Assembly (NCBI GenBank): GCA_035367155.1
Contig: DAOSJI010000002.1
Coordinates: 1 to 64,000 of the forward strand
Source of the DNA: JAAYSA01 sp035367155
GTDB lineage: Bacteria > Bacillota_I > Bacilli_A > RFN20 > CAG-826
Direction: 5' to 3'
Length of the DNA stretch: 64,000 nt
The translations under genes and the position numbers were made by a program. The notes beneath the pieces are model-generated. The model saw nothing but the letters and a program-made list of their open reading frames with translations. It was not told the origin of the DNA and did not search any database. Below, piece by piece: positions 8,778 to 18,249 of the stretch; within the stretch, counting starts at the first letter, position 1; the number at the start of each line of letters is the position of its first letter.

Positions 8778-9503
8778 ATGATTACTATTAAAAATGTTAC
8801 AAAAATATACGGCAAAGATTTTAAAGCCGTTGATAACATGAATCTTGTTATTAATGATAACGAGATTTTTGGTTTTCTTGGACCTAATGGAGCAGGAAAA
8901 ACGACTACTATTAAAATGATCTGCGGCATCACACCCATTAGCGAAGGTGAAATTTTTGTTAATGAACATTCAATTGCTAAAAACCCATTAGAAGCAAAAT
9001 CATCTATAGGCTATGTTCCAGATGATCCTAATATTTTAATGCGTCTAACGGGTTACGAATATCTTAATTTTATTGGTTCTATTTATAAGGTTGAACCATT
9101 CCTACTTAAAGAAAGAATTGAAAAATATGCTAAAACCTTTGATTTATATGATGATTTAAATGATAGAATTGAAAACTATAGTCACGGAATGAAGCAAAAA
9201 CTTCTTGTTATTGGCGTTCTTGTCCATAATCCGAAGAATTGGGTTTTAGATGAACCAATGACTGGTCTAGATCCTCGTAGTTCGTTTAAATTAAAGGAAA
9301 TGATGCGCGCGCACGCGGATGAGGGAAACACTGTTTTGTTCTCTACTCACGTTTTAGCGGTCGCTGAGCAACTTTGTGATCGAATTGGAATTATCAATAA
9401 AGGCAAGCTTGTCTTCGTAGGAACCGTCCAGGAGCTTCGTAAAATGCGGCAATCAGGCGAATCACTTGAACATATTTTCTTGGAGTTAACTGAAAATGCG
9501 TAA
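8778..9503 (+). CDS. ABC transporter ATP-binding protein
   Basis: 241 residues from the ATG at 8778 (TAGGGGGAC upstream); a TTG at 8748 would place the start inside the palindrome and lacks a site. Walker A GPNGAGKTT near residue 37, signature segment NYSHGMKQKL (a variant of LSGGQ), Walker B NWVLDEPMTGLDP, and the H-loop STHV. It belongs to the ABC-2/CcmA-type group that drives exporters. It overlaps the permease gene by 8 bases, so the two subunits form one transporter in the membrane. The substrate is unknown. Confidence 0.9.
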   Translation: MITIKNVTKIYGKDFKAVDNMNLVINDNEIFGFLGPNGAGKTTTIKMICGITPISEGEIFVNEHSIAKNPLEAKSSIGYVPDDPNILMRLTGYEYLNFIGSIYKVEPFLLKERIEKYAKTFDLYDDLNDRIENYSHGMKQKLLVIGVLVHNPKNWVLDEPMTGLDPRSSFKLKEMMRAHADEGNTVLFSTHVLAVAEQLCDRIGIINKGKLVFVGTVQELRKMRQSGESLEHIFLELTENA

Positions 9504-11229
9504 TATTATAGCTCTTTCAAAAGTAATGCTTTTAAATAAGCTTGGTTCGCTTCTAGGAAGCAAAAAAAAGAAAAAGGCCAAGCGAGAAGGTTCCTCTACG
9601 CTTGTTCGCTCGATTATTATGTTAGTAGTTCTTTTCCTTTTAATGTTTGCTTCATTTTTCTTTATTGCAAATACATTAGGGAAATTAGCTAAACAAGCTG
9701 ACTTTTTATTAGAACTTGGGGAAGTGCTAAGTCTAGCTTTTATTGTTATTATCATTCTTTTTTCTATTACATTTGTATATAGTACTTTTTTTACTGCCAA
9801 AGATAATGATTTATGGCTACCAATGCCTATTAAAACAAGTGAAATTTTTGTAGCACGTTTTATATCATGTATGGCTACTATCTACTACATTGAGTTAGTT
9901 AGTATTATGCCTTTTTTACTCGGCTTTACCGTTGGGGCTAAACTTCCGTTTGAAGCAATTCTAGGTCAAATTATTTATATTGTTTTTCTACCTATTCCAA
10001 TAATTGCGGTCTTCTTTATGTTTACTCTACTTATATCTAATTTCTTTGATTTTCAACGTCACCGAAAATTTTTTGATGGTTTAATGTTTGCAATAATTAT
10101 AATTGGTTCTCTTTCCTTTTCAGTTTTAATGTCAATTGGCGGGGAAAGGATTGGCTCATTAACTGAGGAAATCCAATTAGCAGAAGATCCAACTGCCCTT
10201 TTAGAAGGTTTAAAAGTACAGTTTTCAACTATTTCAAATGCTATTAGTTGGAGTTTATTTATTACATTCTTTTCTAGATATATGTTTGTTGGTGGTCTTT
10301 GGGCTGTTATTGGTCCATTACTTATGGCTATAGCTGGTATTTTGTTATTCTTTTTAGCAGTGCTTTTTTCAAGAAAAAGTTATACTCGTGTTTTGTATGC
10401 ACCTAGTGCTCCTGCTAAAAAGAAAAGTGTTAAGAAAACAAAACACAAAGCATTGAAACGAAATCAGCATCCAGTTTGGGTCATTTTTGTTCGAGATTTA
10501 AAGAATGTGGTGCGTTCAACGACTTATTTATTTAATGTGCTTTTTGCACCTTTGATAGCACTTTTGGCGATGACTATTTCAATGGTTATCTCTTTTGTAG
10601 CTAGCGGTGATCCTAATATGGATGTTAGTAATGCGCCTTCTTTTTCTAATATGGCTTTAACTAATTATCCTGCTTTAACATTTATTATTTTGATTTCGTT
10701 AATTAATTTTTTAAACGCGATGAACTTTACTAGCGGTACCTCATTTACTAGAGAGGGTAGTCATATTAGTGTAATTAAAAGTTATCCAATAAAATTAAGA
10801 CATTTATTATATGGAAAATTAATCTTAGGAACTTCATTTTCTGCGGTTATATATTTTATTATATTATTAACATTCTTTATTATTGCAGGTGGTCCTTTCT
10901 ATTTATTTGTTATTTTCCTATTATGTGGAATCGTTACTATAATCGCTCTAAATTATATTAGTATTTTCTTTGATTTACGTTTTCCATATTTAAACTGGAC
11001 AACAGAACTTCAAGCAGTAAAGCAAAACAAAAACATTATTTTCAATATGTTAATTGGCTTTGGTGTTTTATTAATAAATATTATTTATTTACTTATTATT
11101 ATCTTCGCCAATTTACCTTTATATGCTGCTATTTTAATGGTCGTTATTACCTTTGGGGCAATAATTGCCGGTTTTGAAATTCATATTAACAAAAAAGGTT
11201 ATGCTCTTTTAGATTATTTACAGGTATAA
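9496..11229 (+). CDS. ABC-2-type transporter permease
   Basis: 577 residues, with about 12 hydrophobic segments in two halves separated by a basic cytoplasmic stretch near residues 313-325 (KKKSVKKTKHKALKR). There is also a basic cluster near the N-terminus (SKKKKKAKREG). It is fused in translation (ATG overlapping the end) to the ATPase gene. The long two-half layout resembles putative ABC exporter permeases of Bacillota; I cannot assign a substrate. A terminator follows. Confidence 0.85.
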   Translation: MRNIIALSKVMLLNKLGSLLGSKKKKKAKREGSSTLVRSIIMLVVLFLLMFASFFFIANTLGKLAKQADFLLELGEVLSLAFIVIIILFSITFVYSTFFTAKDNDLWLPMPIKTSEIFVARFISCMATIYYIELVSIMPFLLGFTVGAKLPFEAILGQIIYIVFLPIPIIAVFFMFTLLISNFFDFQRHRKFFDGLMFAIIIIGSLSFSVLMSIGGERIGSLTEEIQLAEDPTALLEGLKVQFSTISNAISWSLFITFFSRYMFVGGLWAVIGPLLMAIAGILLFFLAVLFSRKSYTRVLYAPSAPAKKKSVKKTKHKALKRNQHPVWVIFVRDLKNVVRSTTYLFNVLFAPLIALLAMTISMVISFVASGDPNMDVSNAPSFSNMALTNYPALTFIILISLINFLNAMNFTSGTSFTREGSHISVIKSYPIKLRHLLYGKLILGTSFSAVIYFIILLTFFIIAGGPFYLFVIFLLCGIVTIIALNYISIFFDLRFPYLNWTTELQAVKQNKNIIFNMLIGFGVLLINIIYLLIIIFANLPLYAAILMVVITFGAIIAGFEIHINKKGYALLDYLQV

Positions 11230-11245
11230 AATTCACTAAATTTTT

Positions 11246-11275
11246 AAAAGACTGCTTGGTTAGCAGTCTTTTTTG
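11246..11275. terminator. Terminator between convergent ABC permease and walJ
   Basis: AAAAGACTGCT-tggtt-AGCAGTCTTTTTT stem and U-tract, 16 bases after the permease stop. Confidence 0.9.
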
Positions 11276-11292
11276 ATTTATTTTACTTTCTG

Positions 11293-12039
11293 CTAAAGTG
11301 AACCGCCGCTAATAGCGCGATGTTGCCTTGCTGCTTTTACTTTAATGTTATTTAAGTTAATGTTTTTGCTCTCTGCTACTTTTATAAATGTATTTAGTGC
11401 TAATTCCTTAGTGTTTGCTTCTTCACTTAAATGTGCTAAAACAACTTCTTTTGTACGATTTCCAATCATTTGGCATAAATAATTTGCACTATCTTCATTA
11501 GAAAGATGGCCGTTATCGCTTAAAATTCTCATTTTAAGTTCAAAGGGACGATCAGTATCTAAAAGTAACTCAGGATCATGATTTGATTCAAAAATATAGT
11601 AGGTCGCATTACTTGCTTGTTTAATGTTGTATTCACTCAAATATCCTGTATCTGTTATATAAACAAGTTTATCTTCTTCATCCTCAATAATAAAACCAAC
11701 TGTATTATTAGCATCATGACTTAATGGAATTACTTTTATTTTAAATCCTACTATCTCTAATTCATCATAGGGATTAATTTCATTAATAGAAAATGTAGGT
11801 GCTACTTCTTTTGTTGCATATAATGCTAGTTCATCAAGTTTTGCAAACGGTTTAAAGTGGTCACCATGATTATGAGTATAAAAAATAGCATCAACATCAT
11901 CAAGGCTGATGTTAAAGGGCCTAGCCCTTTTTTCAAATTGAGTTAGGGTAATACCTAAATCAATTAGAATGATGCCATTTTTGCTACGTAAAATTGTAGC
12001 GTTTCCTTTAGATCCACTTGCAAGAACTATATATTCCAT
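11293..12039 (-). CDS. walJ: Metallo-beta-lactamase-fold hydrolase WalJ/YycJ
   Basis: 248 residues, close to the usual length of the family. The N-terminal LASGSKGNATILRS and the metal-binding HNHGDH motif (about residue 57) identify the YycJ branch of MBL-fold nucleases; later metal ligands are seen at PLSHDANN and YITDTGY. The family is thought to act on DNA, linking replication with cell-wall control in Bacillus. It starts one base inside the dnaB stop, so it is translated from the gdpP-rplI-dnaB transcript. No walK/walR lies in the window, so the symbol follows sequence family rather than operon. Confidence 0.85.
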   Translation of the reverse strand: MEYIVLASGSKGNATILRSKNGIILIDLGITLTQFEKRARPFNISLDDVDAIFYTHNHGDHFKPFAKLDELALYATKEVAPTFSINEINPYDELEIVGFKIKVIPLSHDANNTVGFIIEDEEDKLVYITDTGYLSEYNIKQASNATYYIFESNHDPELLLDTDRPFELKMRILSDNGHLSNEDSANYLCQMIGNRTKEVVLAHLSEEANTKELALNTFIKVAESKNINLNNIKVKAARQHRAISGGSL

Positions 12040-13562
12040 TATTGTGGGGACTCGGTTCCTCTTTGCATTTCCCTAATACGAACTTGAAGTGTTTTATCTG
12101 GGTTACTAATTAAGAATGAGGATTTAAAAAACACAAGAGTTTCAATTCCGGTTTGACCATTTCTATTTTTAGCAATATAGATATCAATAATTGATGGTGA
12201 TAGGAATTTACCTGTTTTATCGTTAGTTTCTTGTTCTTTTGTTTCTTCATAATAGGCATAATATCGTGCTTTTTCTTTTTTAAGTGTCTTGTTCATTAAA
12301 TAGACATCTTCTCTATTTAAAAGCATGACAACGTCAGCGTCTTGTTCAATTGAGCCTGATTCACGAAGGTCACTTAAAATAGGAACTTTGTTATCACGGT
12401 CTTCAACTCCGCGATTTAGCTGAGCTAAACATACAACAGTTACTTCTAGACTTCTAGCTAATTCTTTTAATTGTTGCGTTATCTTTTGGATTTCAAGTTG
12501 ACGGCTTTCTTGTTTACCAGTTGTAGTAATAAGTCCTAGATAGTCAATAAAGATAACAGATAAATCTGGTTGTTCGTTTTTAAGTTTTCGAGCTTTAATA
12601 ATTAGGTCATTAATATTGATATTAGAAGTATCATCAATATATATCCTTCTTGTTCTTAATGTATTTATTGCTTCGCTAACTTTAATTCGTTCGTTTTTAT
12701 CTAGGGTATTTCTTTGAATTTTATCACTTCTAACATTTGCTGCCATCGCAACAAGACGAAGCATTAAAAGATGTGAATTCATTTCACAACTAAAGAAACC
12801 TACAACATGTTGATGGTGAGGATCTTGAGCAACATTAAGGGCTAAGTTAAGAGCAAAAGCAGTTTTTCCCATACTAGGACGTGCTGCAACAATAACTAGA
12901 TCACCCTTTTGAAAACCATGCGTAAGGTTATTTAACCCTGCATATCCGGTGTTAACACCAGTTAAGGTGCCTGTACCAGATTCTTTCATCGCTTCCATTT
13001 TACTAATAAATTCTTTACCAATATCTTGAAGACTCTTAAAATCTGCTATTCGTCTTTCTTGTGCTACTTCGTTGATTCTATTACTTAATTGACCAACGAA
13101 ATCGTTAATATTATCAATATCGTTTCGACGATATCGATTAATAGCCTCATCAATTACACTATATAGGACTCTAAGGAGCGATTGATCGTTAATTTGTTTA
13201 ATATAGTCATCTAATGAACTATATAAAAAAGAAAGATTAGCAAGTTCATTAAGATATTCAAAACCTCCAACTCGTTCTAGGGCACCCATCCTTGTTAACT
13301 CTGTAGTAAGCGTAACAAGATCAATAGTTGTTTTTTGTTCTCTTAAATTAAGCATTGCTTTAAAAATTGAGCGATGATCATTTCCATCATTTGGAAAACT
13401 CTCAAGGGTTAACTTTTGAAATGCGGCATCTTGCGCCGTTTCGCTATCGAGCATTAATCCTAGAACTCCACGTTCTGCTTCTGGAGCACTTGGAACTTTT
13501 AGTGTTGAATCGATAAAACGAAAAGGAAGATGGTTAAACATTGTGCTTTTATTTCTTGCCAT
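12039..13562 (-). CDS. dnaB: Replicative DNA helicase DnaB
   Basis: 507 residues. N-terminal primase-interacting helical domain (SAPEAERGVLGLML, about 25-130), linker, then RecA-like motor with Walker A ARPSMGKTAFALN (about residue 230), Walker B VIFIDYLGLI, the Q-loop VVCLAQLNRGVE and DLRESGSIEQDADVVMLL. This is the hexameric ring that unwinds the fork (DnaC in Bacillus naming). It sits 2 bases downstream of rplI in the gdpP-rplI-dnaB-walJ operon, an order also known in Bacillus. Confidence 0.96.
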   Translation of the reverse strand: MARNKSTMFNHLPFRFIDSTLKVPSAPEAERGVLGLMLDSETAQDAAFQKLTLESFPNDGNDHRSIFKAMLNLREQKTTIDLVTLTTELTRMGALERVGGFEYLNELANLSFLYSSLDDYIKQINDQSLLRVLYSVIDEAINRYRRNDIDNINDFVGQLSNRINEVAQERRIADFKSLQDIGKEFISKMEAMKESGTGTLTGVNTGYAGLNNLTHGFQKGDLVIVAARPSMGKTAFALNLALNVAQDPHHQHVVGFFSCEMNSHLLMLRLVAMAANVRSDKIQRNTLDKNERIKVSEAINTLRTRRIYIDDTSNININDLIIKARKLKNEQPDLSVIFIDYLGLITTTGKQESRQLEIQKITQQLKELARSLEVTVVCLAQLNRGVEDRDNKVPILSDLRESGSIEQDADVVMLLNREDVYLMNKTLKKEKARYYAYYEETKEQETNDKTGKFLSPSIIDIYIAKNRNGQTGIETLVFFKSSFLISNPDKTLQVRIREMQRGTESPQ

Positions 13563-13564
13563 AT

Positions 13565-14014
13565 TTATTCCTTTCTTTCTAATTTTACTTTTAATGTACC
13601 AACAACATTTTTATAAAGTTCAATTTGAACTGTTGATTCTCCTAATACACTAAGAGGTTTAAAATCAATAAATTTCCGACGATTAACTTCGATACCATAT
13701 TCATCCATTAATTGTTTTTCTATATCTTTTGCGGTTACTGCGCCGAAAACCTTTAGGTTTTCACCGACATTAACCTTGAAAATGCAGTATATTTTTTTAA
13801 ATTTCTCAGCAGTTTTGAGGGCATCTGCTTTCTTTTTTTCTTCACTTATAGCACGATCTTTTTGTTGTTGAGCGAGAATTTCCTTACTCTTATCAGTATA
13901 TGCTACTGCTAGTCCACGAGGAATAAGAAAATTTTGTGCATAGCCTACTGCTACTTCTACTACATCATCTTTTTTACCTACTTTTTTTACATCTTTTAAT
14001 AAAATTACTTTCAT
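13565..14014 (-). CDS. rplI: 50S ribosomal protein L9
   Basis: 149 residues, the standard length. N-domain MKVILLKDVKKVGKKDDVVEV and NFLIPRGLA are the L9 signature; a long connecting helix and the C-terminal rRNA-binding domain follow. Operon position between gdpP and dnaB is conserved in Bacillota. Confidence 0.97.
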   Translation of the reverse strand: MKVILLKDVKKVGKKDDVVEVAVGYAQNFLIPRGLAVAYTDKSKEILAQQQKDRAISEEKKKADALKTAEKFKKIYCIFKVNVGENLKVFGAVTAKDIEKQLMDEYGIEVNRRKFIDFKPLSVLGESTVQIELYKNVVGTLKVKLERKE

Positions 14015-14031
14015 TAAGATTACCTCGCTTT

Positions 14032-16101
14032 CTAGTCACGTTTTCTTGATGTTAATAAATGCTGTTCAATTGTATCTCGAAGCATCATCTCTACTTCAGA
14101 TAATGTTTTTCCTTTAAAGGAAGCCGCAGCACTAGCTTGATGACCGCCTCCTCCAAGTTTTTCTAAAATGAGTTGAACACTAATTGTTCCATCACTTCGC
14201 CCACTGATTTTAGCTTCTTTTGCTTTTGTATAACCAATAACAAAAGCTGCGTTAACGCCTTTAACTCTCATACATTGATTTGCAACTTTAGCAAGCGTAG
14301 CAGATTCGATAATATCGCTTTCTTCAGCTTTGGCAACGACAACACCATAAGTAATCGTTTCCATTGAACTCATTATCTTTGTAATTAATGTATACTCCTC
14401 ATATTCATCTTTTAAAAATTCATCAGCGATTGTAACATCTGCCCCAAACTCTTCCAGAATCATGGCTGCTAAAAATGTTCTTGAACCAGTTGTATTACTT
14501 CTAAAATGATTAGTATCTAAGTAAATACCTGCAAGCATCACAGTAGCAGTTTTCATATCAAGTTTAAATTCTGGTGTATTTCCGTAATACATTAATTCTG
14601 TCACCATTTCACATGTTGAACTTGCACTTGTTTCAATATAATCGTAAATACGATTATCAATAAATTCATCAGTTCGACGATGGTGATCAATAATGATAAC
14701 GCGGTCAACTCGTTCAAGAAGCTTTTGGTCCATAACCATGGATGGTCTAGATACGTCTGCAACAATAAGAAGCGTTTTAGAGTTGACTAAACTATTTTCC
14801 CCTTTTTGTGAAGCTATATCTTGTGAAGAAATAAATAATTTACTCATTTCATCTTTATTAAATGATGAAGTAATTGCTGATTTAGTTTTTAATTCAGTTA
14901 AGTTAGGATTATAAATTACTTTAGCAGGTTCAAACGCTTTTCCATCAACTGCTCTACTTTTTACATAGTCTGCTAGTGCTTTTAGACCAAGACATGCACC
15001 AAGTGCATCTAAATCCATTTGCGTATGTCCCATAATTAAAACATTACTTGCATCACGAATATGTGAAAATAATGTGTCTGCATAAAGTCTAATTGAAGTT
15101 CTATTACGTCGTTCTGCTGCAACTGAAGCTCCTCCAATATATTCGTTTTCCTCACCATATTTTGAGATAACAACTTGGTCGCCTCCACGAGCAACAGCAG
15201 TTTCAATAGCTTGAACTGCAATATCAGATAACCTCATAACATCAGGAAAATTATAAGCAACTGACATAGACAGTGTAAGTTTAGTTTCTCGGTTTTCTTC
15301 TCTTTCTCGAATTGTTTGAAGAATTGAAAACTTATCTTCTCGTAATTTTAAATATGAATCATAATTCATAACTAGGATAAAGGCATCGTCTCTATATTTA
15401 CGAACTAAAATACCAAATCTTCGACAATAATCGAAAACTTGCGAGGTTATAATCGCAGTCATTGGATTAGAAATTTCTCGATTCGCAACAGCATCTGTAA
15501 AGTTATCAATCATTATAATGCCAACAACGGGGGCTTGTTTTTCATGTTGATCAAACATAAATTCGAGTTCAGTAATATCTTTAAAGATAAAAAGACCAGC
15601 ATCTGATAAATACTTGACTTCATAGTTTCTAGAATCAATTTCTAATTTTATCGTGTCATCTATATTGTCTTCTAGCGCTTCACTTACTTGAACTAATTTT
15701 TCTAAATCAGGTTGCCAAGTTAGAATGTTTCTATCTAAAACGAAAATTTTTCTTTCGCGGAATAAATCACTAGTCCAAAGTATGTTGAAATTTTTATCAA
15801 CAACGACTAAACCAATCATACCGAAACTATAAGCTTCTTTTACGTCTCCTCCGATGACTTGTAATGATTTAATATCACTTTTTGCTCGTATTTTACTAAG
15901 TCTACTGACAATAACCCAAACAAACATGATATTTAAAATAATCATAACCGTAGCAGCAATTAAAACATGGTTAATTGTAAAATAATTTCTTATTCCCTCA
16001 TTGCCCAATAAATACAAAAGTGCTAATGCAATTAAAATAAGAATTTCGGACATAAGTAACAAAATTGTCGCTATCCGCATTTTTCGAATGGATTTGATCA
16101 T
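14032..16101 (-). CDS. gdpP: Cyclic-di-AMP phosphodiesterase GdpP
   Basis: 689 residues, slightly longer than Bacillus GdpP (about 659). Two N-terminal membrane helices (about 10-65), a PAS-like region, a degenerate GGDEF domain (about 170-305, without a GGDEF catalytic loop), then the DHH domain: MGHTQMDLDALGA, VADVSRP, IIDHHRR, and the DHHA1 substrate loop GGGGHQASAAA. It hydrolyses c-di-AMP, the second messenger controlling potassium and osmotic balance and cell-wall stress, at the inner membrane face. First gene of the gdpP-rplI-dnaB-walJ operon. Confidence 0.95.
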   Translation of the reverse strand: MIKSIRKMRIATILLLMSEILILIALALLYLLGNEGIRNYFTINHVLIAATVMIILNIMFVWVIVSRLSKIRAKSDIKSLQVIGGDVKEAYSFGMIGLVVVDKNFNILWTSDLFRERKIFVLDRNILTWQPDLEKLVQVSEALEDNIDDTIKLEIDSRNYEVKYLSDAGLFIFKDITELEFMFDQHEKQAPVVGIIMIDNFTDAVANREISNPMTAIITSQVFDYCRRFGILVRKYRDDAFILVMNYDSYLKLREDKFSILQTIREREENRETKLTLSMSVAYNFPDVMRLSDIAVQAIETAVARGGDQVVISKYGEENEYIGGASVAAERRNRTSIRLYADTLFSHIRDASNVLIMGHTQMDLDALGACLGLKALADYVKSRAVDGKAFEPAKVIYNPNLTELKTKSAITSSFNKDEMSKLFISSQDIASQKGENSLVNSKTLLIVADVSRPSMVMDQKLLERVDRVIIIDHHRRTDEFIDNRIYDYIETSASSTCEMVTELMYYGNTPEFKLDMKTATVMLAGIYLDTNHFRSNTTGSRTFLAAMILEEFGADVTIADEFLKDEYEEYTLITKIMSSMETITYGVVVAKAEESDIIESATLAKVANQCMRVKGVNAAFVIGYTKAKEAKISGRSDGTISVQLILEKLGGGGHQASAAASFKGKTLSEVEMMLRDTIEQHLLTSRKRD

Positions 16102-16136
16102 AAGTTCACCTCGATTATCTTTTTAATTATACACTA

Positions 16137-16160
16137 AAAAAGGTATCATATACCTTTTAT
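16137..16160 (-). terminator. Terminator downstream of the ywaF-like gene
   Basis: On the minus strand AAAAGGTAT-AT-GATACCTTTTTT. It stands between the ywaF-like gene and gdpP, in the 168-base gap that otherwise holds only AT-rich promoter-like sequence. Confidence 0.75.
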
Positions 16161-16269
16161 TATATAAAATTAATGTTTTTCAAAATGATATTTTTTAAAA
16201 TAATTACCCCAAATTTGCAAAATTAATCATGTTTTTGCAGCGTTTAACTCATAATTGGTCAAAATAAGA

Positions 16270-17067
16270 TTAATTTTTTTGTAACTTTTTTTCCTTATAA
16301 TTTAGACGCAAGTAATTGATTAGATAGTAACTATTGTTCCAAAGACCAAAAACAAATACTACATAAATAACAAGATAAATACTATACTTAATGCCAACAA
16401 TTTCCATTACATCATTACCTGGCATAAAAAATAGGGGGTCTTTTTCAATATCAGATACGATTAAAAATATTCCATAAGAAAATAATAATGTTATAAGAAT
16501 CATTTCTATCCAAATGGGTTCTTTGCTTCTTTTGTATCTAAAATCAGTTTTTCCAAGAGTCATAACAAGAATTGATCCAATTAATAGTAATGTATGTGTT
16601 GTAATTGAATACACTTCCTCAAAACGGATAATATTTTTAAACCCTGCTTCTGGATAAGCAAAGAAAACAATTGCAGGTAATAAAGAAACCATTGCAGTGT
16701 AATTATAAAACGATTTTCGATTAATAAACGGACTTATCATGAGTGTCCAGCAACCAAGAGCACACCAAGGTCTAGGTAATAAAATATAAAATACATGATG
16801 CCAATCAACTTGGCCGCTTTCTAACATATAATTACTGTTAATTAAATTTATAATTCTTCTTGTTACTTCAAAAGAAATAATAACTGAGGCAATTACTATT
16901 AAAACTATCCATTTAGTTTTTTCGCTTTTATTTCTAAAAATAAGGGTTATCGCAATTACTGCAGCAATTGCTAGTATTAAAGTTACGATATGTAACCATC
17001 CCCAGGGTAGTGATTTTACTTCAAATCCTTCTGGGGTCTTTGAAAACATCCAATCTTTAAATGTCAT
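16270..17067 (-). CDS. YwaF/TIGR02206-like integral membrane protein
   Basis: 265 residues with about seven membrane helices. The segment HHVFYILLPRPWCALGCW matches the position of the conserved LPLHxC-type motif of TIGR02206 (YwaF) proteins, though with substitutions. Function in this family is unknown. It stands alone between terminators at 17087 (upstream operon) and 16137 (its own). Confidence 0.6.
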   Translation of the reverse strand: MTFKDWMFSKTPEGFEVKSLPWGWLHIVTLILAIAAVIAITLIFRNKSEKTKWIVLIVIASVIISFEVTRRIINLINSNYMLESGQVDWHHVFYILLPRPWCALGCWTLMISPFINRKSFYNYTAMVSLLPAIVFFAYPEAGFKNIIRFEEVYSITTHTLLLIGSILVMTLGKTDFRYKRSKEPIWIEMILITLLFSYGIFLIVSDIEKDPLFFMPGNDVMEIVGIKYSIYLVIYVVFVFGLWNNSYYLINYLRLNYKEKKLQKN

Positions 17068-17086
17068 TTTTTTACTCTACTTAACT

Positions 17087-17116
17087 AAAAAAGACATGGA
17101 AATCCATGTCTTTTTA
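17087..17116 (-). terminator. Terminator of the rpsF-ssb-rpsR operon
   Basis: AAAAAAGACATGGA-aa-TCCATGTCTTTTT, 10 bases past the rpsR stop. Confidence 0.92.
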
Positions 17117-17125
17117 TAATATTTC

Positions 17126-17353
17126 TTAATCTTTGAAATATGGTAATAAGGCCATAAAGCGTGCTCTTTTAATAGCAACAGCTAATTCACGTTGATATTT
17201 CGCACTTGTGCCAGTCATACGACGTGATGCAATTTTGCCATGTGAGGTAACGAACTTACTTAGCAATTCTACATCTTTATAGTCGATATGTTTAATATTA
17301 TTCTTTTTAAAATAACACACTTTTCGGCGTGATTTTTGTTTTCTATAAACCAT
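17126..17353 (-). CDS. rpsR: 30S ribosomal protein S18
   Basis: 75 residues from the ATG at 17353 (AGAGGA eight bases upstream); the TTG just before it is less likely. RKVCYF, IDYKDVELLSKFVTSHGKI and RRMTGTSAKYQRELAVAIKRARFMALLPY are diagnostic. Third gene of the classic S6-SSB-S18 operon. S18 pairs with S6 on the 30S platform. Confidence 0.97.
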   Translation of the reverse strand: MVYRKQKSRRKVCYFKKNNIKHIDYKDVELLSKFVTSHGKIASRRMTGTSAKYQRELAVAIKRARFMALLPYFKD

Positions 17354-17371
17354 CAATAATTCCTCTTTCTA

Positions 17372-17773
17372 CTAAAATGGTAAATCGTCTTCAGTTGGAG
17401 TTTCTTCTTGATAGCCTTGTTCATCAGGTTCATAACCGCCTGTTTCTTCCCCTGCATTTTTTGGTTCTAAGAATACTACTTGATCAGCGATTACTTCAAT
17501 AACTTGTCCTCTTGAACCATCACGACGATCATACGATCTTTGTTCTAATCTGCCATCAACACCGACTAAACTACCTTTTTTCATAAATTTGGCTACATTT
17601 TCAGCAGTTTGATTCCAACATACTACATTAAAGAAGCTAGCTGTCCTTTCTTGATCACGGCTGAAACGATTATCAACTGCGATTGTAAAGTTTGTAACAG
17701 CAACTCCACTTTGTGTTCGACGTAATTCTGGGTCACGAGTTAATCGACCCACTAGTGTAACTCTATTTAGCAT
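17372..17773 (-). CDS. ssb: Single-stranded DNA-binding protein
   Basis: 133 residues. OB-fold starting MLNRVTLVGRLTRDPELR, NFTIAVDN, FFNVVCWN, GSLVGVDGRLEQRSY; short acidic linker and the conserved tip DDLPF, which recruits replication and repair proteins. The tail is shorter than the Bacillus SsbA tail (about 172 residues in total). Confidence 0.96.
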   Translation of the reverse strand: MLNRVTLVGRLTRDPELRRTQSGVAVTNFTIAVDNRFSRDQERTASFFNVVCWNQTAENVAKFMKKGSLVGVDGRLEQRSYDRRDGSRGQVIEVIADQVVFLEPKNAGEETGGYEPDEQGYQEETPTEDDLPF

Positions 17774-17788
17774 AATGTATGCCTCCTT

Positions 17789-18073
17789 TTATTTTTCGAC
17801 AACAGTTAGATGACGAATGACGTTCGCATTAATTTTGCTTAAGCGTTCAAATTCTTTAATCGCTTCGTTGTCAGCAGTAACTTTAACAACAACATAATAA
17901 CCTTTTAGAATGTCATTAATTGGATAAGCAAATGGACGAACACCCCATTCATCAACATTAAGGATTTCGCCACCACGGGTTGTAATAATTCCGTGAAGGT
18001 TTTCCATTTCTGCTTTCCGTTCTTCTTCTGAAAGATCGGCTGTTAAAATGTACATAATTTCGTACTTTCTCAT
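17789..18073 (-). CDS. rpsF: 30S ribosomal protein S6
   Basis: 94 residues. MRKYEIMYIL, the GVRPFAYPI segment and the YYVV strand are typical of S6. Strong GGGAGG ribosome-binding site. First gene of the operon, with a structured leader and a consensus promoter upstream. Confidence 0.96.
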   Translation of the reverse strand: MRKYEIMYILTADLSEEERKAEMENLHGIITTRGGEILNVDEWGVRPFAYPINDILKGYYVVVKVTADNEAIKEFERLSKINANVIRHLTVVEK

Positions 18074-18148
18074 AAGCGTACCTCCCTCTGGACTAATTTT
18101 TTGGCTATTTTTCTAAATAGCAGAGAGTATATCACATAGTGATATAGC
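18074..18148 (-). promoter_or_regulatory. Structured rpsF mRNA leader
   Basis: Reading the minus strand: stem TATATCAC-tat-GTGATATA, then CTCTCTG, an internal hairpin CTATTT-agaa-AAATAG, and finally CAGAGGGAGG, which is the ribosome-binding site. CTCTCTG can pair with CAGAG of that site, so the leader can hide the start of translation. S6:S18 complexes bind leaders at this position in many bacteria; I do not see the conserved CCG bulge of the described motif, so the match is structural only. Confidence 0.45.
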
Positions 18149-18154
18149 ATTAGA

Positions 18155-18183
18155 ATTATATTACATTACATTTTAAATGTAAA
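18155..18183 (-). promoter_or_regulatory. rpsF-ssb-rpsR promoter
   Basis: TTTACA (18178-18183 read on the minus strand), 17-base spacer, TATAAT (18155-18160). Near-consensus sigma-A-type promoter. Confidence 0.85.
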
Positions 18184-18197
18184 TAATTAATGCTTTT

Positions 18198-18241
18198 CGC
18201 TTCAATTTGTTGCCTATATATAAATTGGCAAAAATGAAGCG
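18198..18241 (-). terminator. Imperfect stem-loop downstream of lysS
   Basis: CGCTTCA ... TTGCC and GGCAA ... TGAAGCG form an interrupted stem starting 9 bases after the lysS stop. There is no good U-tract on either side, so it may be a weak terminator or an mRNA end stabiliser. Confidence 0.4.
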
Positions 18242-18249
18242 ATAAATGT

